A DNA stretch of 64,000 nt from Apodemus sylvaticus (lineage: Eukaryota > Chordata > Mammalia > Rodentia > Muridae), in NCBI RefSeq assembly GCF_947179515.1, contig NC_067480.1, positions 13,528,201-13,592,200 of the forward strand, given 5' to 3'. This document shows, one piece after another, positions 22,650 through 34,551 of the stretch. The notes beneath the pieces are model-generated. The model did no database searches. It was not told the DNA's origin and saw only the letters and a program-made list of their open reading frames with translations. The translations under genes and the position numbers were made by a program. Each line of letters begins with the position of its first letter. Position 1 is the stretch's first letter.

Positions 22650-23143
22650 TAAGCATGGCTACTCTATTTTGAATATTTATTTTTATCCTGATATTTTGAT
22701 GCATGATATTATTAGCTATATGTATTTTCTGGTGAAGAATTTAGATAGATTATATGTAAAATCATTTCATCTGTGAATAAAGATATTTTGGTTCCTTCCT
22801 TTCCTGTTTATACATTTATTTGCTTTTCTTCTTGACATTTTTACAAATAAAACTTATTGCAATTCTTTAAATATGGGACAAAATATAATTAGAGATTTAT
22901 AATAATTGCCTTTATGAGCTGTGGAGCAAGGTTTACCTGGTTTAATTGTGGTAATTATAAATTCATTTTTTTGACTTTTCTTAAGGGAAAATCACAAAAT
23001 CATTCCTCTACTACAATAAATTGTGTAGTTGATTTTCCTACAGTTGGGGAAATTGCTCTAGTCAGCATGCCCCAAGTGCAATGGATGAGCCTCACCATGA
23101 AAATTCTATCTTTCTCTTCATGGTGTCACCCCTACCAGGTAAC
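22650..23143. other. Non-coding stretch, nothing recognised
   Basis: Anonymous AT-rich sequence. The frame at 22914-23315 owes its length to the following microsatellite. Confidence 0.5.
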
Positions 23144-23188
<45 letters not shown>

Positions 23189-23262
23189 TGTGTATACATG
23201 TCTGTGTGTGTATATATATATATGTGTATATATATATGTGTATATACACATATATATATATA
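23144..23262. repeat. (TG)n and mixed TA/TG microsatellite
   Basis: About 50 bp of TG, then alternating TATATA/TGTG/CACATA blocks to about 23262. It is almost wholly alternating purine-pyrimidine. Confidence 0.95.
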
Positions 23263-23594
23263 AAGGTATATGCATATACATATACAATCAAGAATTTGTA
23301 TATTCTGATGACTGAGGTTGTGAAAAACATTTCAGTATGTATTTAAATTGTTCAAAATTATGTGCATGATGTTCCTTCCTGCTACTAAATTGTAAACAAA
23401 GTCTATCATGTATACAAAGATTTTAATATGTTTGCTATTTGTTACTGCATTTTTTATAAATAATGTATTAATCAGTATTTCCACAAATTAAGAAATATGT
23501 AAATATTAATTTTCGTGGACACACACACATATGAATACATGCATAAGGAATCAAGTATTACTTAATGTTTTGTTGACTGTATATAGAAAAATAT

Positions 23595-23774
23595 GCAGGG
23601 CGGTAGTGGTGCATGCTTGTAATCCCAGCACTCTGGGAGGCAGAGACAGGTGGATTTCTGAGTTTGAGGCCAGCCTGATCTACAGAGTGAGTTCCAGGAC
23701 AGCCAGGGCTATACAGAAAAACCCTGTCTCGAAAAAAAAAAAAAAAAAAGAAAAAAGAAAAAACAACCACAAAG

Positions 23775-23807
<33 letters not shown>

Positions 23808-23839
23808 AAAACCAAAAAAAAAAAAAAAGAAACGAAAAA
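23595..23839 (+). mobile_element. B1 SINE with long A-rich tail
   Basis: A near full-length B1 (7SL RNA-derived): GGGCGGTAGTGGTGCATGC, TAATCCCAGCACTCTGGGAG, GAGTTTGAGGCCAGCCTG (B box region) and CCCTGTCTCG at 23722-23731. An A-rich tail of about 108 bp with CAAAA interruptions follows. Target duplications AGAAAAATAT (23585-23594) and AGAAAAGTAT (23840-23849) match at 9 of 10 positions. Being fairly intact, it is among the younger insertions. The internal Pol III promoter boxes are mostly preserved. Confidence 0.92.
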
Positions 23840-23850
23840 AGAAAAGTATT

Positions 23851-26754
23851 GCTCAGTGATATATCCATCTAATTTTTTGTATGATCTGTGATGCACTTAG
23901 AATCATGGTTTTGCATAGAGACATATCACTCAGAGAATGTCTCCACCATTATGTAACATGTGAACTGAGATTGACTTTCTTAGAATAACTGCAAAAGCAT
24001 ATGTCAGACAGTGTCATAGTTTGATATGTTTGTGTTGTATAAATATGAAAGTGGGGTACTTAACATTTCTTTCTCTTTAACCATTTAAATTAAAAAAGTA
24101 TTTGTACAAAATTGTGGGCAGAGTGTGATATTTTAATTCACATTTAATATTTATACAACTAAAGAACATTAAATTAGGATAATCAGTATTTCCATAATAC
24201 ATGCCTATATGGAATTGACTCTTACACTGTACTGTGGTGGTGGTACAGATTTTGAGCTACTGGCCAATAACTTGGAGGTCTAGCAACAAAAGTTGATGAT
24301 GATGCTTGATTATTAAGGCTTTTTTTTTTTCACAGAAGCTGTCATTTAGATCTATTGGCATTTTAAGTAGTAGGATGAAGTTTACACATTCTATGGCGGA
24401 TAATGTTCTCTTCTGATTTGAATGTGAAACCCAGATAGCATCCTTTCAAGAATATTTAGACTGTTGTTTGATTTGAAACCTGTGTACTATGCATTTCTTC
24501 ACAGAAACAAGCTTGTAACAGACTGATCAACTTTCTGACTTTACATTTTCAAATGTATAATCAGAAATGAAAATCATTTTGATACATAATTATCTTTGAG
24601 ATTGCATCAGATATATTTACTTAGAAAATGATTTATTTGTGACAATATTTTCATAGAATACAGAAGCAAACCTTAAAATACATGTTATTTCCTTTAATGA
24701 ATTGAAATTTTTCACACTCATCATTTTATTTAACCTAGGAAGATATTACCTGAATTTCACATTTATAGATTGTAAAACATTGCCTTATAGAAATATTTAA
24801 CTTAGTCTTGCCTAGAGAATAACACTCGAATAGATACTGTACCTTCAGGGTAACAAACAACAAGAATTATTACGAAAATAAGGTAGTCCACCTCAAGCCC
24901 ACATTACAGGTATGAAGCAACTCCAGTACCCTGTCACCCACAAAGCAGGACTTCAATGACTGAAATTTCCACTTGCATTTTCATTTATACAATGCATTGT
25001 GATGGTGCTTAGCACTAATGGCATATCCTACTTGATGAATTTACTCCAGAGACTGGATCTTTCTGCCACATTATTCTCCAACAGAAATGTAACTTTCTTT
25101 CTGGTGCTCTTTAAGTAAAATGTACTACAATTGATTTTTGAAACGCACTTCATACAAATGGAAAGAAATGGAGTAGCTAATTCAAAAAACAGGACCCATC
25201 TTTAAGTATGATGTGGATATTTTAAGAGCTTTCAAATACTCAATTACTGCGTTGTTAACTGTGAATTGTGTCCGGGGAGAAAAGAAATGAGAACAAACAT
25301 CTCATGGGCAGAAAGCTATTTCAATTCATTAAGAAATTCTCTGAAATGTTTTTTCCCCGCAAACCAGTATACTACTGACAGTACAGCTAACAAATTCTAT
25401 ATTCTTCACCATTTATTTCCATGAACTTAATTGACCATTTTAGGAAAGAAATGGCCCTTTATGATAACAACAAGATAAAAGCTGGTGATTGACTGAAAAG
25501 CTTGAGTACGGCCAGCAAAACCACTTTCCACTAATGGAGACCCAAATGAAAGGCTCGAAAGCCTCAGCCAATTGTGGAGAAGGTCAAGCAAGTTGTTTTT
25601 TTCTTCTTTCTTCTCCTTTTGAAACTCATAAGAAAACAAAATGTTTTGATGATGCATCAGTTTTTAAAAGGTATGAAGAAAAACAGAAAAGACTACACCA
25701 AAAATTGATTTTTCAGCGTACCTTATTATCATGCACTATGCATGGTGGATTATGGAAAATTGATATTATTTTAAAAGCTTTTCTTCACTACTATTATGCT
25801 GTCAGCACAAGGTTCTAGCCTGTACATAAGACCAAACACTTTCATTAATAGTTTCAGAAGATGGCAACAAAATATTTTTTTGTGAAAAAAGTATTTGACA
25901 ATATACATGAAGACTATAGAAGGGTTTAAAATAAATTTTCTCATAAATCATTAATAAGTTTATATTTAGTGATTAAAGAGGGGTATGGAAAATAATGTAT
26001 GTATTTTAGAGTTTTATACATAAATATTAGATAAAAATTATGTATATATGGTTTGTATGACGATTATATGCATATTATGATTAGTAGTATGCCACTTAAT
26101 GAATATAATCAATGTGTAGTAGTTTATTCTCTGTATTATTTACTTTCTATTTCTGTGTAAACATTTAACAAGATCTTATTTAGTTGCCCCTGGATGAATT
26201 AGTAAAGAAGCCACATCTACAGGATGCTTCTCTAAAATCATTAAAGAAGTTTACTTTTGCACTTCAATGAACAAAAGATAAGAAGTAGGAAAAGGAAATG
26301 TGGACTTCCTCTTGAATTGCTAGGACTTTTTCGAGATGTCAGGATCATATTACACAAATTCAGAAGTATTTCCCTCTCAGTTTTCTCTAATCATCCTCTA
26401 TGAATTTATTCTTTCCTTTTAGTGAAAATTAATTCACGTCCAATGACATCTTCCTTTTACTCATTCTCAAAAATGATCATAGGTGAGAAAAATTATTTCT
26501 GTTTCCTTGAGATTTTCCTTTTGCATTTTAATTACTAAATACAGTGTTATTACTAACACTTGAGATTACTGAACATACTTTCTTTATAATGAATCTTCCT
26601 TTGGCTCTTGAAATGTCTCTTATTTTAATTTCCTTCCTTTTCACAACCATGATTCCATAGAAAGAAATGACTGGGTTTATCTTTCTCTTTTATATTTACT
26701 AGTGCTTACACACTCTTAGATGTTAGTAAGATTGGCAATAAAAAACCTAAGACA
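23851..26754. other. Long non-coding stretch, nothing recognised
   Basis: About 2.9 kb of anonymous sequence. The 109-codon frame at 25489-25818 shows no recognisable domain. No splice structure can be supported. Confidence 0.5.
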
Positions 26755-27265
26755 GTGTAAAGGAAATTTAATTCAGCAATATGCCTGCTCTGGCAAGAGA
26801 TCACATCCAAAAACCTTCTAGGTCTATGTGATCTGGTTGGAATACTTACATGCCATGGATTAGAGTATGATATGGCTGGAATACAGACACTTACTACATA
26901 CCTTTAATCCTAATCCTTAATCTAGATAAGATTAGTTTGTAGAAAGAAGCAGCCATGTTTGGAAGTGGTATCTATTGAGGGAGGAGAATTCAGTTGAGTT
27001 TCTGCAATGTAGTGGAGTTGAATTCCTCAGGTCTTTTGAGGTCCATTCACGTCTTATAGTCAGTAAAGTCAGTGCAGTTCAGTTCATAGAATTCAGAGAC
27101 AACTTTTCCAAGTTGATCAATTCAGTGAGAAGCTGAGAGGAGCAAGATTTAATCATTCAGCTTGGTGGGGAGTTGGAGCCAGAACAGCTGAGTTGAAACA
27201 GCTAGCCCGAGTTCAGAGAGAATGAGAAAGGGTGAGCTAAGTCAGCAATAAGCCCCTAACACAGT
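26755..27265 (+). mobile_element. LTR-like interspersed repeat, copy 1
   Basis: About 0.5 kb starting TGTAAAGGAAATTTAATTCA. It shares its order of blocks with 42303-42870: AATATGCCTGCTCTGGCAAG, AGAGATCACAT, GATCTGGTTGGAA, GAAGCAGCCATGTTTGGAAG, GAGAAGCTGAGAGGAGCAAG and GCAATAAGCCCCTAACACAG. It is rich in CAGTT/GTTCAG motifs. It resembles a rodent MER-type LTR (an RMER17-like name is possible), but I am not certain of the family. Confidence 0.6.
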
Positions 27266-28085
27266 AAACAGGTGAATAAAAGCTACATTCATAAGACAGA
27301 TACTTCAGTGTATTTATTTATCTATTTAATTATTTTTATTGATTTCAGTTTATCTGTTCCTTATTTTATTGATTGGTATCAATGGATCATTTATCATCTG
27401 TGTCAATATTGTCTCTTTTACCGTAAAGTAAAAAAAGTAAACACCAATATCCCAGGGCTGTTCCTTATGATGGGAAAAAAAAAGTGCTTTGTTTGAGCAT
27501 CATCTAATTTTCTGTGTCTCTGATTCTAATTCTGATTTATTTATTTATTTATCTATATCTATCTATCTATCTATTTATTTATTTATTTACTTATAGTGTG
27601 TATAGACTTTTAATTGTTATAAATTACAACTTGTATGTATTTCAACTATGCTGCTGTGTTTGAAACAGAAATTCTGAACATGGTTAAAAATGGTATTTTT
27701 GAATACAATTTTATTTTAATATGTTCATCAAGAACAAAATGCAGACACTTCATTTTTTGGAAAAATCCAAAATCAACATCTCATTAGACATGATGATACA
27801 ATCATGGTAAATTGAGCATAAAACTCTATCTAAATAAATATGCTGAGTAATTCCTTGTTACAAGAGGCTACTAAATGTGCTATTCAATGTGATCCTTTCA
27901 AATGTTAAATGTTACCCTTAGGGTTCTTCATTGCTTATGAATTTATTCTTGGTATTTCTCTTTAAATAAGATGCTATTGATTTTAGTCATATATTCAAAT
28001 GCTAATACATAAACTGAAACATTCTGATTAATTTTCATATGACCAGCAGAATAATGATTGTAATGGATGGTAATTTGAATATCAA
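27266..28085. other. Non-coding stretch with tetranucleotide repeat
   Basis: Nothing recognised except low-complexity TTTA/TATC tracts, the main one at 27535-27597. Confidence 0.5.
27535..27597. repeat. (TTTA)n/(TATC)n microsatellite
   Basis: TTTA units pass into TATC units and back, about 63 bp. Confidence 0.9.
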
Positions 28086-28203
28086 ACACACATGCACACT
28101 CAAACACCTTACATACACACACACAAAAAGACATAGACAAAGAGTCAGAGGGAGTGGGACAGAGACAGAGAAACAGAGAGAATCAGAGACAGAGGCAGAG
28201 ACA
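28086..28203. repeat. (CA)-rich then purine-rich (GA) low-complexity tract
   Basis: Interrupted CA repeats (28086-28125) are followed by an imperfect GAGACAGAGA purine-rich tract to 28203. Confidence 0.75.
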
Positions 28204-30059
28204 TAATCCTATCCCCATAAAATCTGTTTACTTTAAAATTCAATTTTCTGGTAATCATAAAATAGGCATATCAGGAACACTGCAAATAATGATGCAGTGC
28301 TTTTACTATGTCAATGAGGAGACATACTTTCTTTCAAAATATCTACTATGCTATAAACATAATAAATCAATGTGAACATGTATCTTTCATTGACCTATGA
28401 CAGCAAAGCATACCAAGGGCCTCAGAAGTACTTTTCTGTTATTAAGCTAAAGAACATACTGCAGCATTGGTCTCAAGATTCCTCCTTGATTTCTTTTTCT
28501 CACAAAATTCATCAAATGGGCTTCATGTTAGCCTTTTTGCCACAAAGCTCCACAAAAATTATATGCACTCATTGAGAGAAGAAGCTATTTTCATAGATGC
28601 AAAATTTATTTCAAAACATTTATTCCTGTATCTACCATTACAGCAACATATGTTAATGTCACATCTACATATTAGAAGTCTAAAAGAGGTGTCTTTTGCA
28701 TTGAAACTCATAAGTAAATACCTGCAGCATATTTTGGTGCCAAGATCATCTGATGATCATGTTTTTTTTATGAAACTGTGCTTTGATTATATCCATATAT
28801 AATGATATGTATATCAGGAATGTATGTATTATCATTAATAGATTGGGCATACATGTATAATTATATAGGTGCGTGTGGCTTTTGAGTGTGCTGTGACACA
28901 CACATATATGTAGGTACATACGATTAATGAGAAAACATGACCAATATAAATTCTCAGTATGGTTACTTTTCTTAATGCCTACTCACAAAAATTTCAGAAA
29001 GGAGAGCATAATATGTTTCTGAATAATGAGGAATGATTTAAGAAATTCATTGTTTTACACTGGTAAAAACATATCACAGAAATAACATATCAAGTCAAAC
29101 ATCATAATCTATTTGCAAGCATTATACCTGAAACCCTGAAATTGTACACCATTTATGTATGATTTTCTGAGTCAAACAAAATTGGGTCCTTTGGGGGGGA
29201 AAAGGACAGACCATGTTTAGATAAGATTGGCATCACTTTTGCCTAAAATGATTTGATTGCATATGCTTGCACATTCTGACAGGATCTGTCTTCAGGTACA
29301 TCAATATATCTTGACAGCATAAAATTTTAAAACAACAGAAACTAGAGACAATATGCTTATGTGAAGTTCATGCATATGCAGATCTGGGCTCAGTAAGGCT
29401 TTCAAGACCTGAAATCATGAAGACACTCTTCTTTTATAATATTTCCCTGCAAACAAATATGTATATGATTCCAAATTATGTGAAATGGCATTATTTATAT
29501 AATCTGTGCACAATTTTATAACTTTATTACTTACAGTCTATGTGAAGCTGTTGAACTTTCTGTCTTGCGGGATGAAAAATCACAATTGTTTTCTGTAACA
29601 AAAAAGTAGTGTTTGTTATTAGGTGGATAGAAATGAAATGTCTTCATCATTTGTATATGATTTTTGTAATTTTAGATGCTTAAGTTTGGTAAATAAGTGG
29701 GACTAGTATTTAAAAAATATCAATTAAAACATATGCAATTGATATGGACATACAAAATAAATCCTTAGTAAATTAAATACAATATTGTTAATTAAAATGT
29801 CTGTGTATAGTTTACATAAAATAATGAGTAAGTAATAAATATAATAGTAAGTAAGATAAATTGGTAAGTAAAGTTCCAGATTCAAAACATTAAGTTTTAA
29901 AAAATGTTTTACTTCTTTTCCACATGAAACATGTGTAATATAACAGCAGCTATGCAAATTGAGTTAAGAACCAACAGACCTTTGGAACGAACAATAGAAT
30001 GATACAATTTGGAGATGGTTGAAGTAGAAACTTAGGAGTTCTTTGGAAAGTTGATTGCA
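28204..30059. other. Long non-coding stretch, nothing recognised
   Basis: About 1.9 kb of anonymous AT-rich sequence. The overlapping frames near 28372-28802 show no motif. Confidence 0.5.
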
Positions 30060-30339
30060 TAGTGTTTTGCTGGGTCCAGTGCATGAAGGAATGTTTCCTT
30101 AAAGTGGACACACGTGTGGAAAGCTAAGGCAGGCTTGTAAAGGGGGTTTCATTGAAGCAGACACAGGAGAAAGAATGTTCTGTTAAAGCAAGCATGTGAA
30201 AGGAGACATGAAGAAGGATTCTTTGCTAATGACACTATTGATACATTTTATGTTTATCTGCCTTACATTGTATAATTAAGCTGCATTTGTCAGGACTCCA
30301 TAGAGAGAAATGCACCAAGAAACTGGTGGCATGCGGTGT
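30060..30339 (+). mobile_element. RMER-like interspersed repeat, left part
   Basis: Sequence with blocks GGGTCCAGTGCATGAAGGAA, TTCCTTAAAGTGGACACAC, AGCAAGCATGTGAAAGGA and AGAGAGAAATGCACCAAG resembles a rodent MER/LTR repeat I recall. It is interrupted at TTGTTGCCACTTCT by an L1 and continues at 32258. Family name unconfirmed. Confidence 0.45.
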
Positions 30340-32257
30340 TTGTTGCCACTTCTTTTTTTTTTTATTCGATATAATTTATTTACATTTCAAATGATTTCCC
30401 GTTTCTAGCCCCCCACTCCCCGAAAGTCCCGTAAGCCCCCTTCTCTTCCCCTGTCCTCCCACCCACCCCTTCCCACTTCCCCGGTCTGGTTTTGCGGAAT
30501 ACTGTTTCACTGAGTCTTTCCAGAACCAGGGGCCACTCCTCCTTTCTTCTTGTACCTCATTTGATGTGTGGATTATGTTTTGGGTATTCCAGTTTTCTAG
30601 GTTAATATCCACTTATTAGTGAGTGCATACCATGATTCACCTTTTGAGTCTGGGTTACCTCACTTAGTATGATATTCTCTAGCTCCATCCATTTGCCTAA
30701 GAATTTCATGAATTCATTGTTTCTAATGGCTGAATAGTACTCCATTGTGTAGATATACCACATTTTATGCATCCACGTTTCTGTTGAGGGATACCTGGGT
30801 TCTTTCCAGCATCTGGCAATTATAAATAGGGCTGCTATGAACATAGTAGAACATGTATCCTTATTACATGGTGGGGAATCCTCTGGGTATATGCCCAGGA
30901 GTGGTATAGCAGGATCTTCTGGAAGTGAGGTGCCCAGTTTTCAGAGGAACCGCCAGACTGATTTCCAGAGTGGTTGTACCTATTTGCAACCCCACCAGCA
31001 GTGGAGGAGTGTTCCTCTTTCTCCACACCCTCTCCAACACCTGCTGTCTCCTGAATTTTTAATCTTAGCCATTCTGACTGGTGTAAGATGAAATCTTAGG
31101 GTTGTTTTGATTTGCATTTCCCTAATGACTAATGAAGTTGAGCATTTTTTAAGATGCTTCTCCGCCATCCGAAGTTCTTCAGGTGAGAATTCTTTGTTTA
31201 ACTCTGTACCCCATTTTTTAATAGGGTTGTTTGGTTTTCTGGAGTCTAACTTCTTGAGTTCTTTATATATATTGGATATTAGCCCTCTATCTGATGTAGG
31301 ATTGGTGAAGATCTTTTCCCAATTTGTTGGTTGCCGATTTGTCCTCTTGATGGTGTCCTTTGCCTTACAGAAACTTTGTAATTTTATGAGGTCCCATTTG
31401 TCAATTCTTGCTCTTAGAGCATACGCTATTGGTGTTCTGTTCAGAAACTTTCTCCCTGTACCGATGTCCTCAAGGGTCTTCCCCAGTTTCTGTTCTATTA
31501 GCTTCAGAGTGTCTGGCTTTATGTGGAGGTCCTTGATCCATTTGGATTTGAGCTTAGTACAAGGAGACAAGGATGAATCAATTCGCATTCTTCTGCATGC
31601 TGACCTCCAGTTGAACCAGCACCATTTGTTGAAAAGGCTATCTTTTTTCCATTGGATGTTTTCAACCTCTTTTTCGAGGATCAAGTGGCCATAGGTGTGT
31701 GGGTTCATTTCTGGATCTTCAATCCTGTTCCATTGATCCTCCTGCCGGTCACTGTACCAATACCATGCAGATTTAACACTATTGCTCTGTAGTATTGCTT
31801 GAGGTCAGGGATACTGATTCCCCCAGATTTTCTTTTGTTGCTGAGAATAGTTTTAGCTATCCTGGGTTTTTTGTTGTTCCAGATGAATTTGATAATTGCT
31901 CTTTCTAACTCTGTGAAGAATTGAGTTGGGATTTTGATGGGTATTGCATTGAATCTGTATAGTGCTTTAGGCAAAATGGCCATTTTAGGTTATAAAATCA
32001 ACTCAAGCAAATCAGTGGCCTTCCTATACTCAAAGGATAAGCAGGCTGAGAAAGAAATTAGGGAAATGACCCCCTTCACAATAGCCACAAACAGTATAAA
32101 GTATCTTGGACTGACTCTTACCAAACATGTGAAAGATCTGTATGACAAGAACTTCAAGACTCTGAAGAAGGAAACGGAAGAAGACCTCAAAAAATGGGAA
32201 AACCTCCCATGCTCATGGATCGGTAGAATCAATATAGTTAAAATTGTTGCCACTTCT
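30340..32257 (-). mobile_element. Young rat-type L1 with 5' inversion
   Basis: A 14-bp perfect duplication TTGTTGCCACTTCT (30340-30353 and 32244-32257) flanks a 1.89-kb L1 on the minus strand. The 3' part (poly(T) 30354 to 31987) runs from the rat-type terminus through the ORF2 C-terminus. The 5' part (31988-32243) is inverted onto the plus strand. It ends at ATATAGTTAAAAT, adjoining the start of the 3' part (AAAATGGCCATTTT), with about 5 nt of overlap as seen at twin-priming junctions. Divergence is low. No transduced DNA. Confidence 0.95.
30980..31708 (-). pseudogene. L1 ORF2 C-terminal remnant (242 codons)
   Basis: ORF2p C-terminal segment from MNPHTYGHLILEKEVENIQW to the cysteine motif CWRGCGERGTLLHCWWGC. 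A frameshift near 30980 (VANRYNHSG in the shifted frame) separates it from the last ORF2 portion at 30602-30844, which ends at the normal stop. It has no EN or RT core. Confidence 0.85.
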
Positions 32258-32475
32258 AAGGATTCAGGTTTATTGGATGCATGGGCCGAGGCAAGAGGCA
32301 TGCTGAGGCAGGACATGTGGAGAACACTTTTTTTTAACTACCTCTGGTGCATTGTGGGCTACAAGAAAGGTTACAATTGTTTAAGAACCGTCATTAAAAT
32401 TAAGGTTTACAAAACTTAAAGTTACATTGGAATTTGTGTCTCCATAGTTCCACACATGGGCATGTTACAAAGATA
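32258..32475 (+). mobile_element. RMER-like interspersed repeat, right part
   Basis: Continuation of the repeat interrupted by L1. Blocks are GGCATGCTGAGGCAGGACAT, GGTGCATTGTGGGCTACAAG, TTAAGAACCGTCATTAA and ATAGTTCCACACATGGGCAT. The end point is approximate. Confidence 0.45.
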
Positions 32476-32923
32476 TCCAAGGCAATCAATTCAGTTGAGT
32501 CTTAAAGTCAATTTTGAGTTACATACTAGACACTATCAAACAGTACTAAAAAGTGTAAGAGGAGGTATTTGTCATGATTAGTTCCAAGTTACTTGAATGA
32601 AGCTTGGTGAACAAATATATGTTCAAAGATTAATCTGCATGCTTTTATGAAAGAAACTCTATAGAAGAAATTTTCATCTGTGAATCTTTAAGAAAACAAA
32701 TATTCTTCACGATATGACTCTATCACATTTTATGAGTTGAAGAATTTAGCTGACCAAACACTGACTTTTTCCAAGGAAGAAAGAAAGCATTGTGGTGTAA
32801 ACTGCATGTGAATGAGAACATCAGTCCTTCCATATGTATCACAGATTTACCTTCCAATTTGGCGTTACTAATTTTGCTCAGTTTGCACATCCTTAACCTC
32901 CGTTTCAATCTCAAACCCAGACT

Positions 32924-32970
32924 CTGTCTCTGCCTGTCTGTCTCTCTGTCTTTCTGTCTGTCTCTGTCTC

Positions 32971-33033
<63 letters not shown>
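32924..33033. repeat. CT-rich tract with (CT)n core
   Basis: Imperfect CTGT/CTCT repeats from 32924 become uninterrupted CT from about 32976 to 33033. Confidence 0.92.
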
Positions 33034-33034
<1 letters not shown>

Positions 33035-33063
33035 GTACCCTGGTCTGATTGTTCCATGTAGAA

Positions 33064-33134
33064 AAACCTTTCTTTTCTTTCTTTTTCTTCCTTCCTTTCT
33101 TTTCTTTTCTTTTCCTTTCTTTCTTTCTTTCTTG
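33064..33134. repeat. (TTTC)n imperfect microsatellite
   Basis: A polypyrimidine tract of TTTC/TTCC units, about 70 bp. Confidence 0.9.
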
Positions 33135-33521
33135 ACCATGTTTTATTATAAATTCTTAGTTGGCCTTAAAATCATAATCCTTCTCCCTCAGTCCTCTAAG
33201 AGTTTAGATTATTGGTATGTATACTATATCTAGTTGCCTTTAAAGAATATTGCAGAAAACACATTTTCTTACAATAAAATTATTTTCTATTAACTGCAAA
33301 CTTTGTTAAAATTGGTATTCATAATAAATACTTAAACATGTGTGAGTTTTTCAAAGGTCAATGAAAGAAAGCTAGAAAAAATATTAAGGACCATGTATGT
33401 AAAGAAAGTTCAGATTGCTTCAAGAATCCCAATGTCATATTCTAATGTTCCTTTTAGTGGCAATTCTAGAAATAAACTTGAATATTGAGTTGAGGAGTTT
33501 TTAAGGTAAGTATTAATTACA

Positions 33522-33789
33522 TGTGGTGGTTTGAATGGAAATGGCCTCCGTAGGCTCACATATATGAACACACTGGCCACTTGGCCAAACAATTTAGAAA
33601 CAATTAGTAGTTGTAGCCTTTTTGAAAGGGTTGTGTCCATAGGGATTGGATTTAGGGTTTTAATGGAAGCTCATCACTCTTGGTACCCTTTTCTAAGCCT
33701 CTGAAACTACAAGCACAATTAAATGCTTTCTTTTATAAGTTTTCTTGTTAACAATGCTCCATTACAACAATGTAAATGTAGCTAAGGCA
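33522..33789 (+). mobile_element. ORR1-type ERVL-MaLR LTR with internal deletion
   Basis: It begins TGTGGTGGTTTGAATGGAAA and CCGTAGGCTCACATAT, has GGCCACTTGGCCAAACAATT, then jumps to GCCTCTGAAACTAC, AATTAAATGCTTTCTTTTAT and CTAAGGCA at the end. It is about 100 bp shorter than expected for ORR1, with the middle missing. No clear target duplication. Confidence 0.7.
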
Positions 33790-34154
33790 GAAGTTGCTAC
33801 CAGGGAATCACTATGGCAGTGACAGATGTGACCATATAGGGTTTTTGTTTTAGAGGAATATAGAATAATTTGCAATTTGGACTACAAAATTCATTAAATG
33901 CTCTAAGCAAATTTAATGTCTGTCATTAAAGTTGCTGAAATCTATAAGCATTCAGTGAATGAAGAGAAATTTATTTTCATGAAGGAGTAAATATTACGAC
34001 CTTGTCTGGATGGAAAAATATAAGACTTTTTTGAAGATTACTTGGGGAAAAGAAAATGAACATATTTTCAGTTATTTTATATACCATTTGAAATGAGCCT
34101 TATGAGGCATAAGAGCATAAAATCATTAACTTTGTAGAAATATTTAAAACAAGT

Positions 34155-34551
34155 TGTGCTGCTTGTTTTTCATTATCTTGATGTAAACCTAGGCATATAT
34201 AGGAAGAGGGAATCTAACTGGAAAACATGCCTCCATAAGATTTGCCTGTAGGCTCTTCTTTGGGGTGTGTCTTGATTAATGATTGGTGTGCAATATCTCA
34301 GCTCACTGTGTGCAGTACTTCACATAGGTGCTCTTGGTGCAATAAGATGGCAGGGTGCACAATCCAAGGGAGACAAGCAAGTAGGCAGCATGATTTTACA
34401 GACTCTGAATCATGATAGAGGCCCTGCCTCCAATTCCTAACAGAATTCCCTGGATCCTGGAAGACAGGATTTAAGATGCAATAAACTTTTCCTCCAAGGT
34501 TGCCTTTGGTCATAATATCTTATCATACCAATCAAAGCCTTAACTATAACA
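34155..34551 (+). mobile_element. 5' LTR of a MaLR element (MT-type)
   Basis: It begins TGTGCTGC and ends in ACA before GAATTTGGTACCAG. Landmarks are CATGCCTCCATAAGATTTGC, TCTTGATTAATGATTGG, GGCCCTGCCTCCAATTCC, GCAATAAACTTTTCCTCC (polyadenylation signal) and TTTGGTCATAATATCTTATC. Its partner LTR starts at 35852. Confidence 0.75.

Larger units (their letters stand above)
32476..33521. other. Non-coding stretch with pyrimidine-rich tracts
   Basis: Nothing recognised except the pyrimidine repeats at 32924-33033 and 33064-33134. The minus-strand frame rich in Arg-Glu here is repeat-derived. Confidence 0.6.

Noticed and set aside
23531..23872. 113-codon frame over 23531-23872
   Set aside because: It reads through a B1 SINE and its A-rich tail.
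31107..31694. Long plus-strand frame antisense to L1 (also 57865-58452, 14670-15305, 48142-48444)
   Set aside because: These mirror the ORF2 coding strand and share the same antisense protein in every L1 copy. They are shadows of ORF2.
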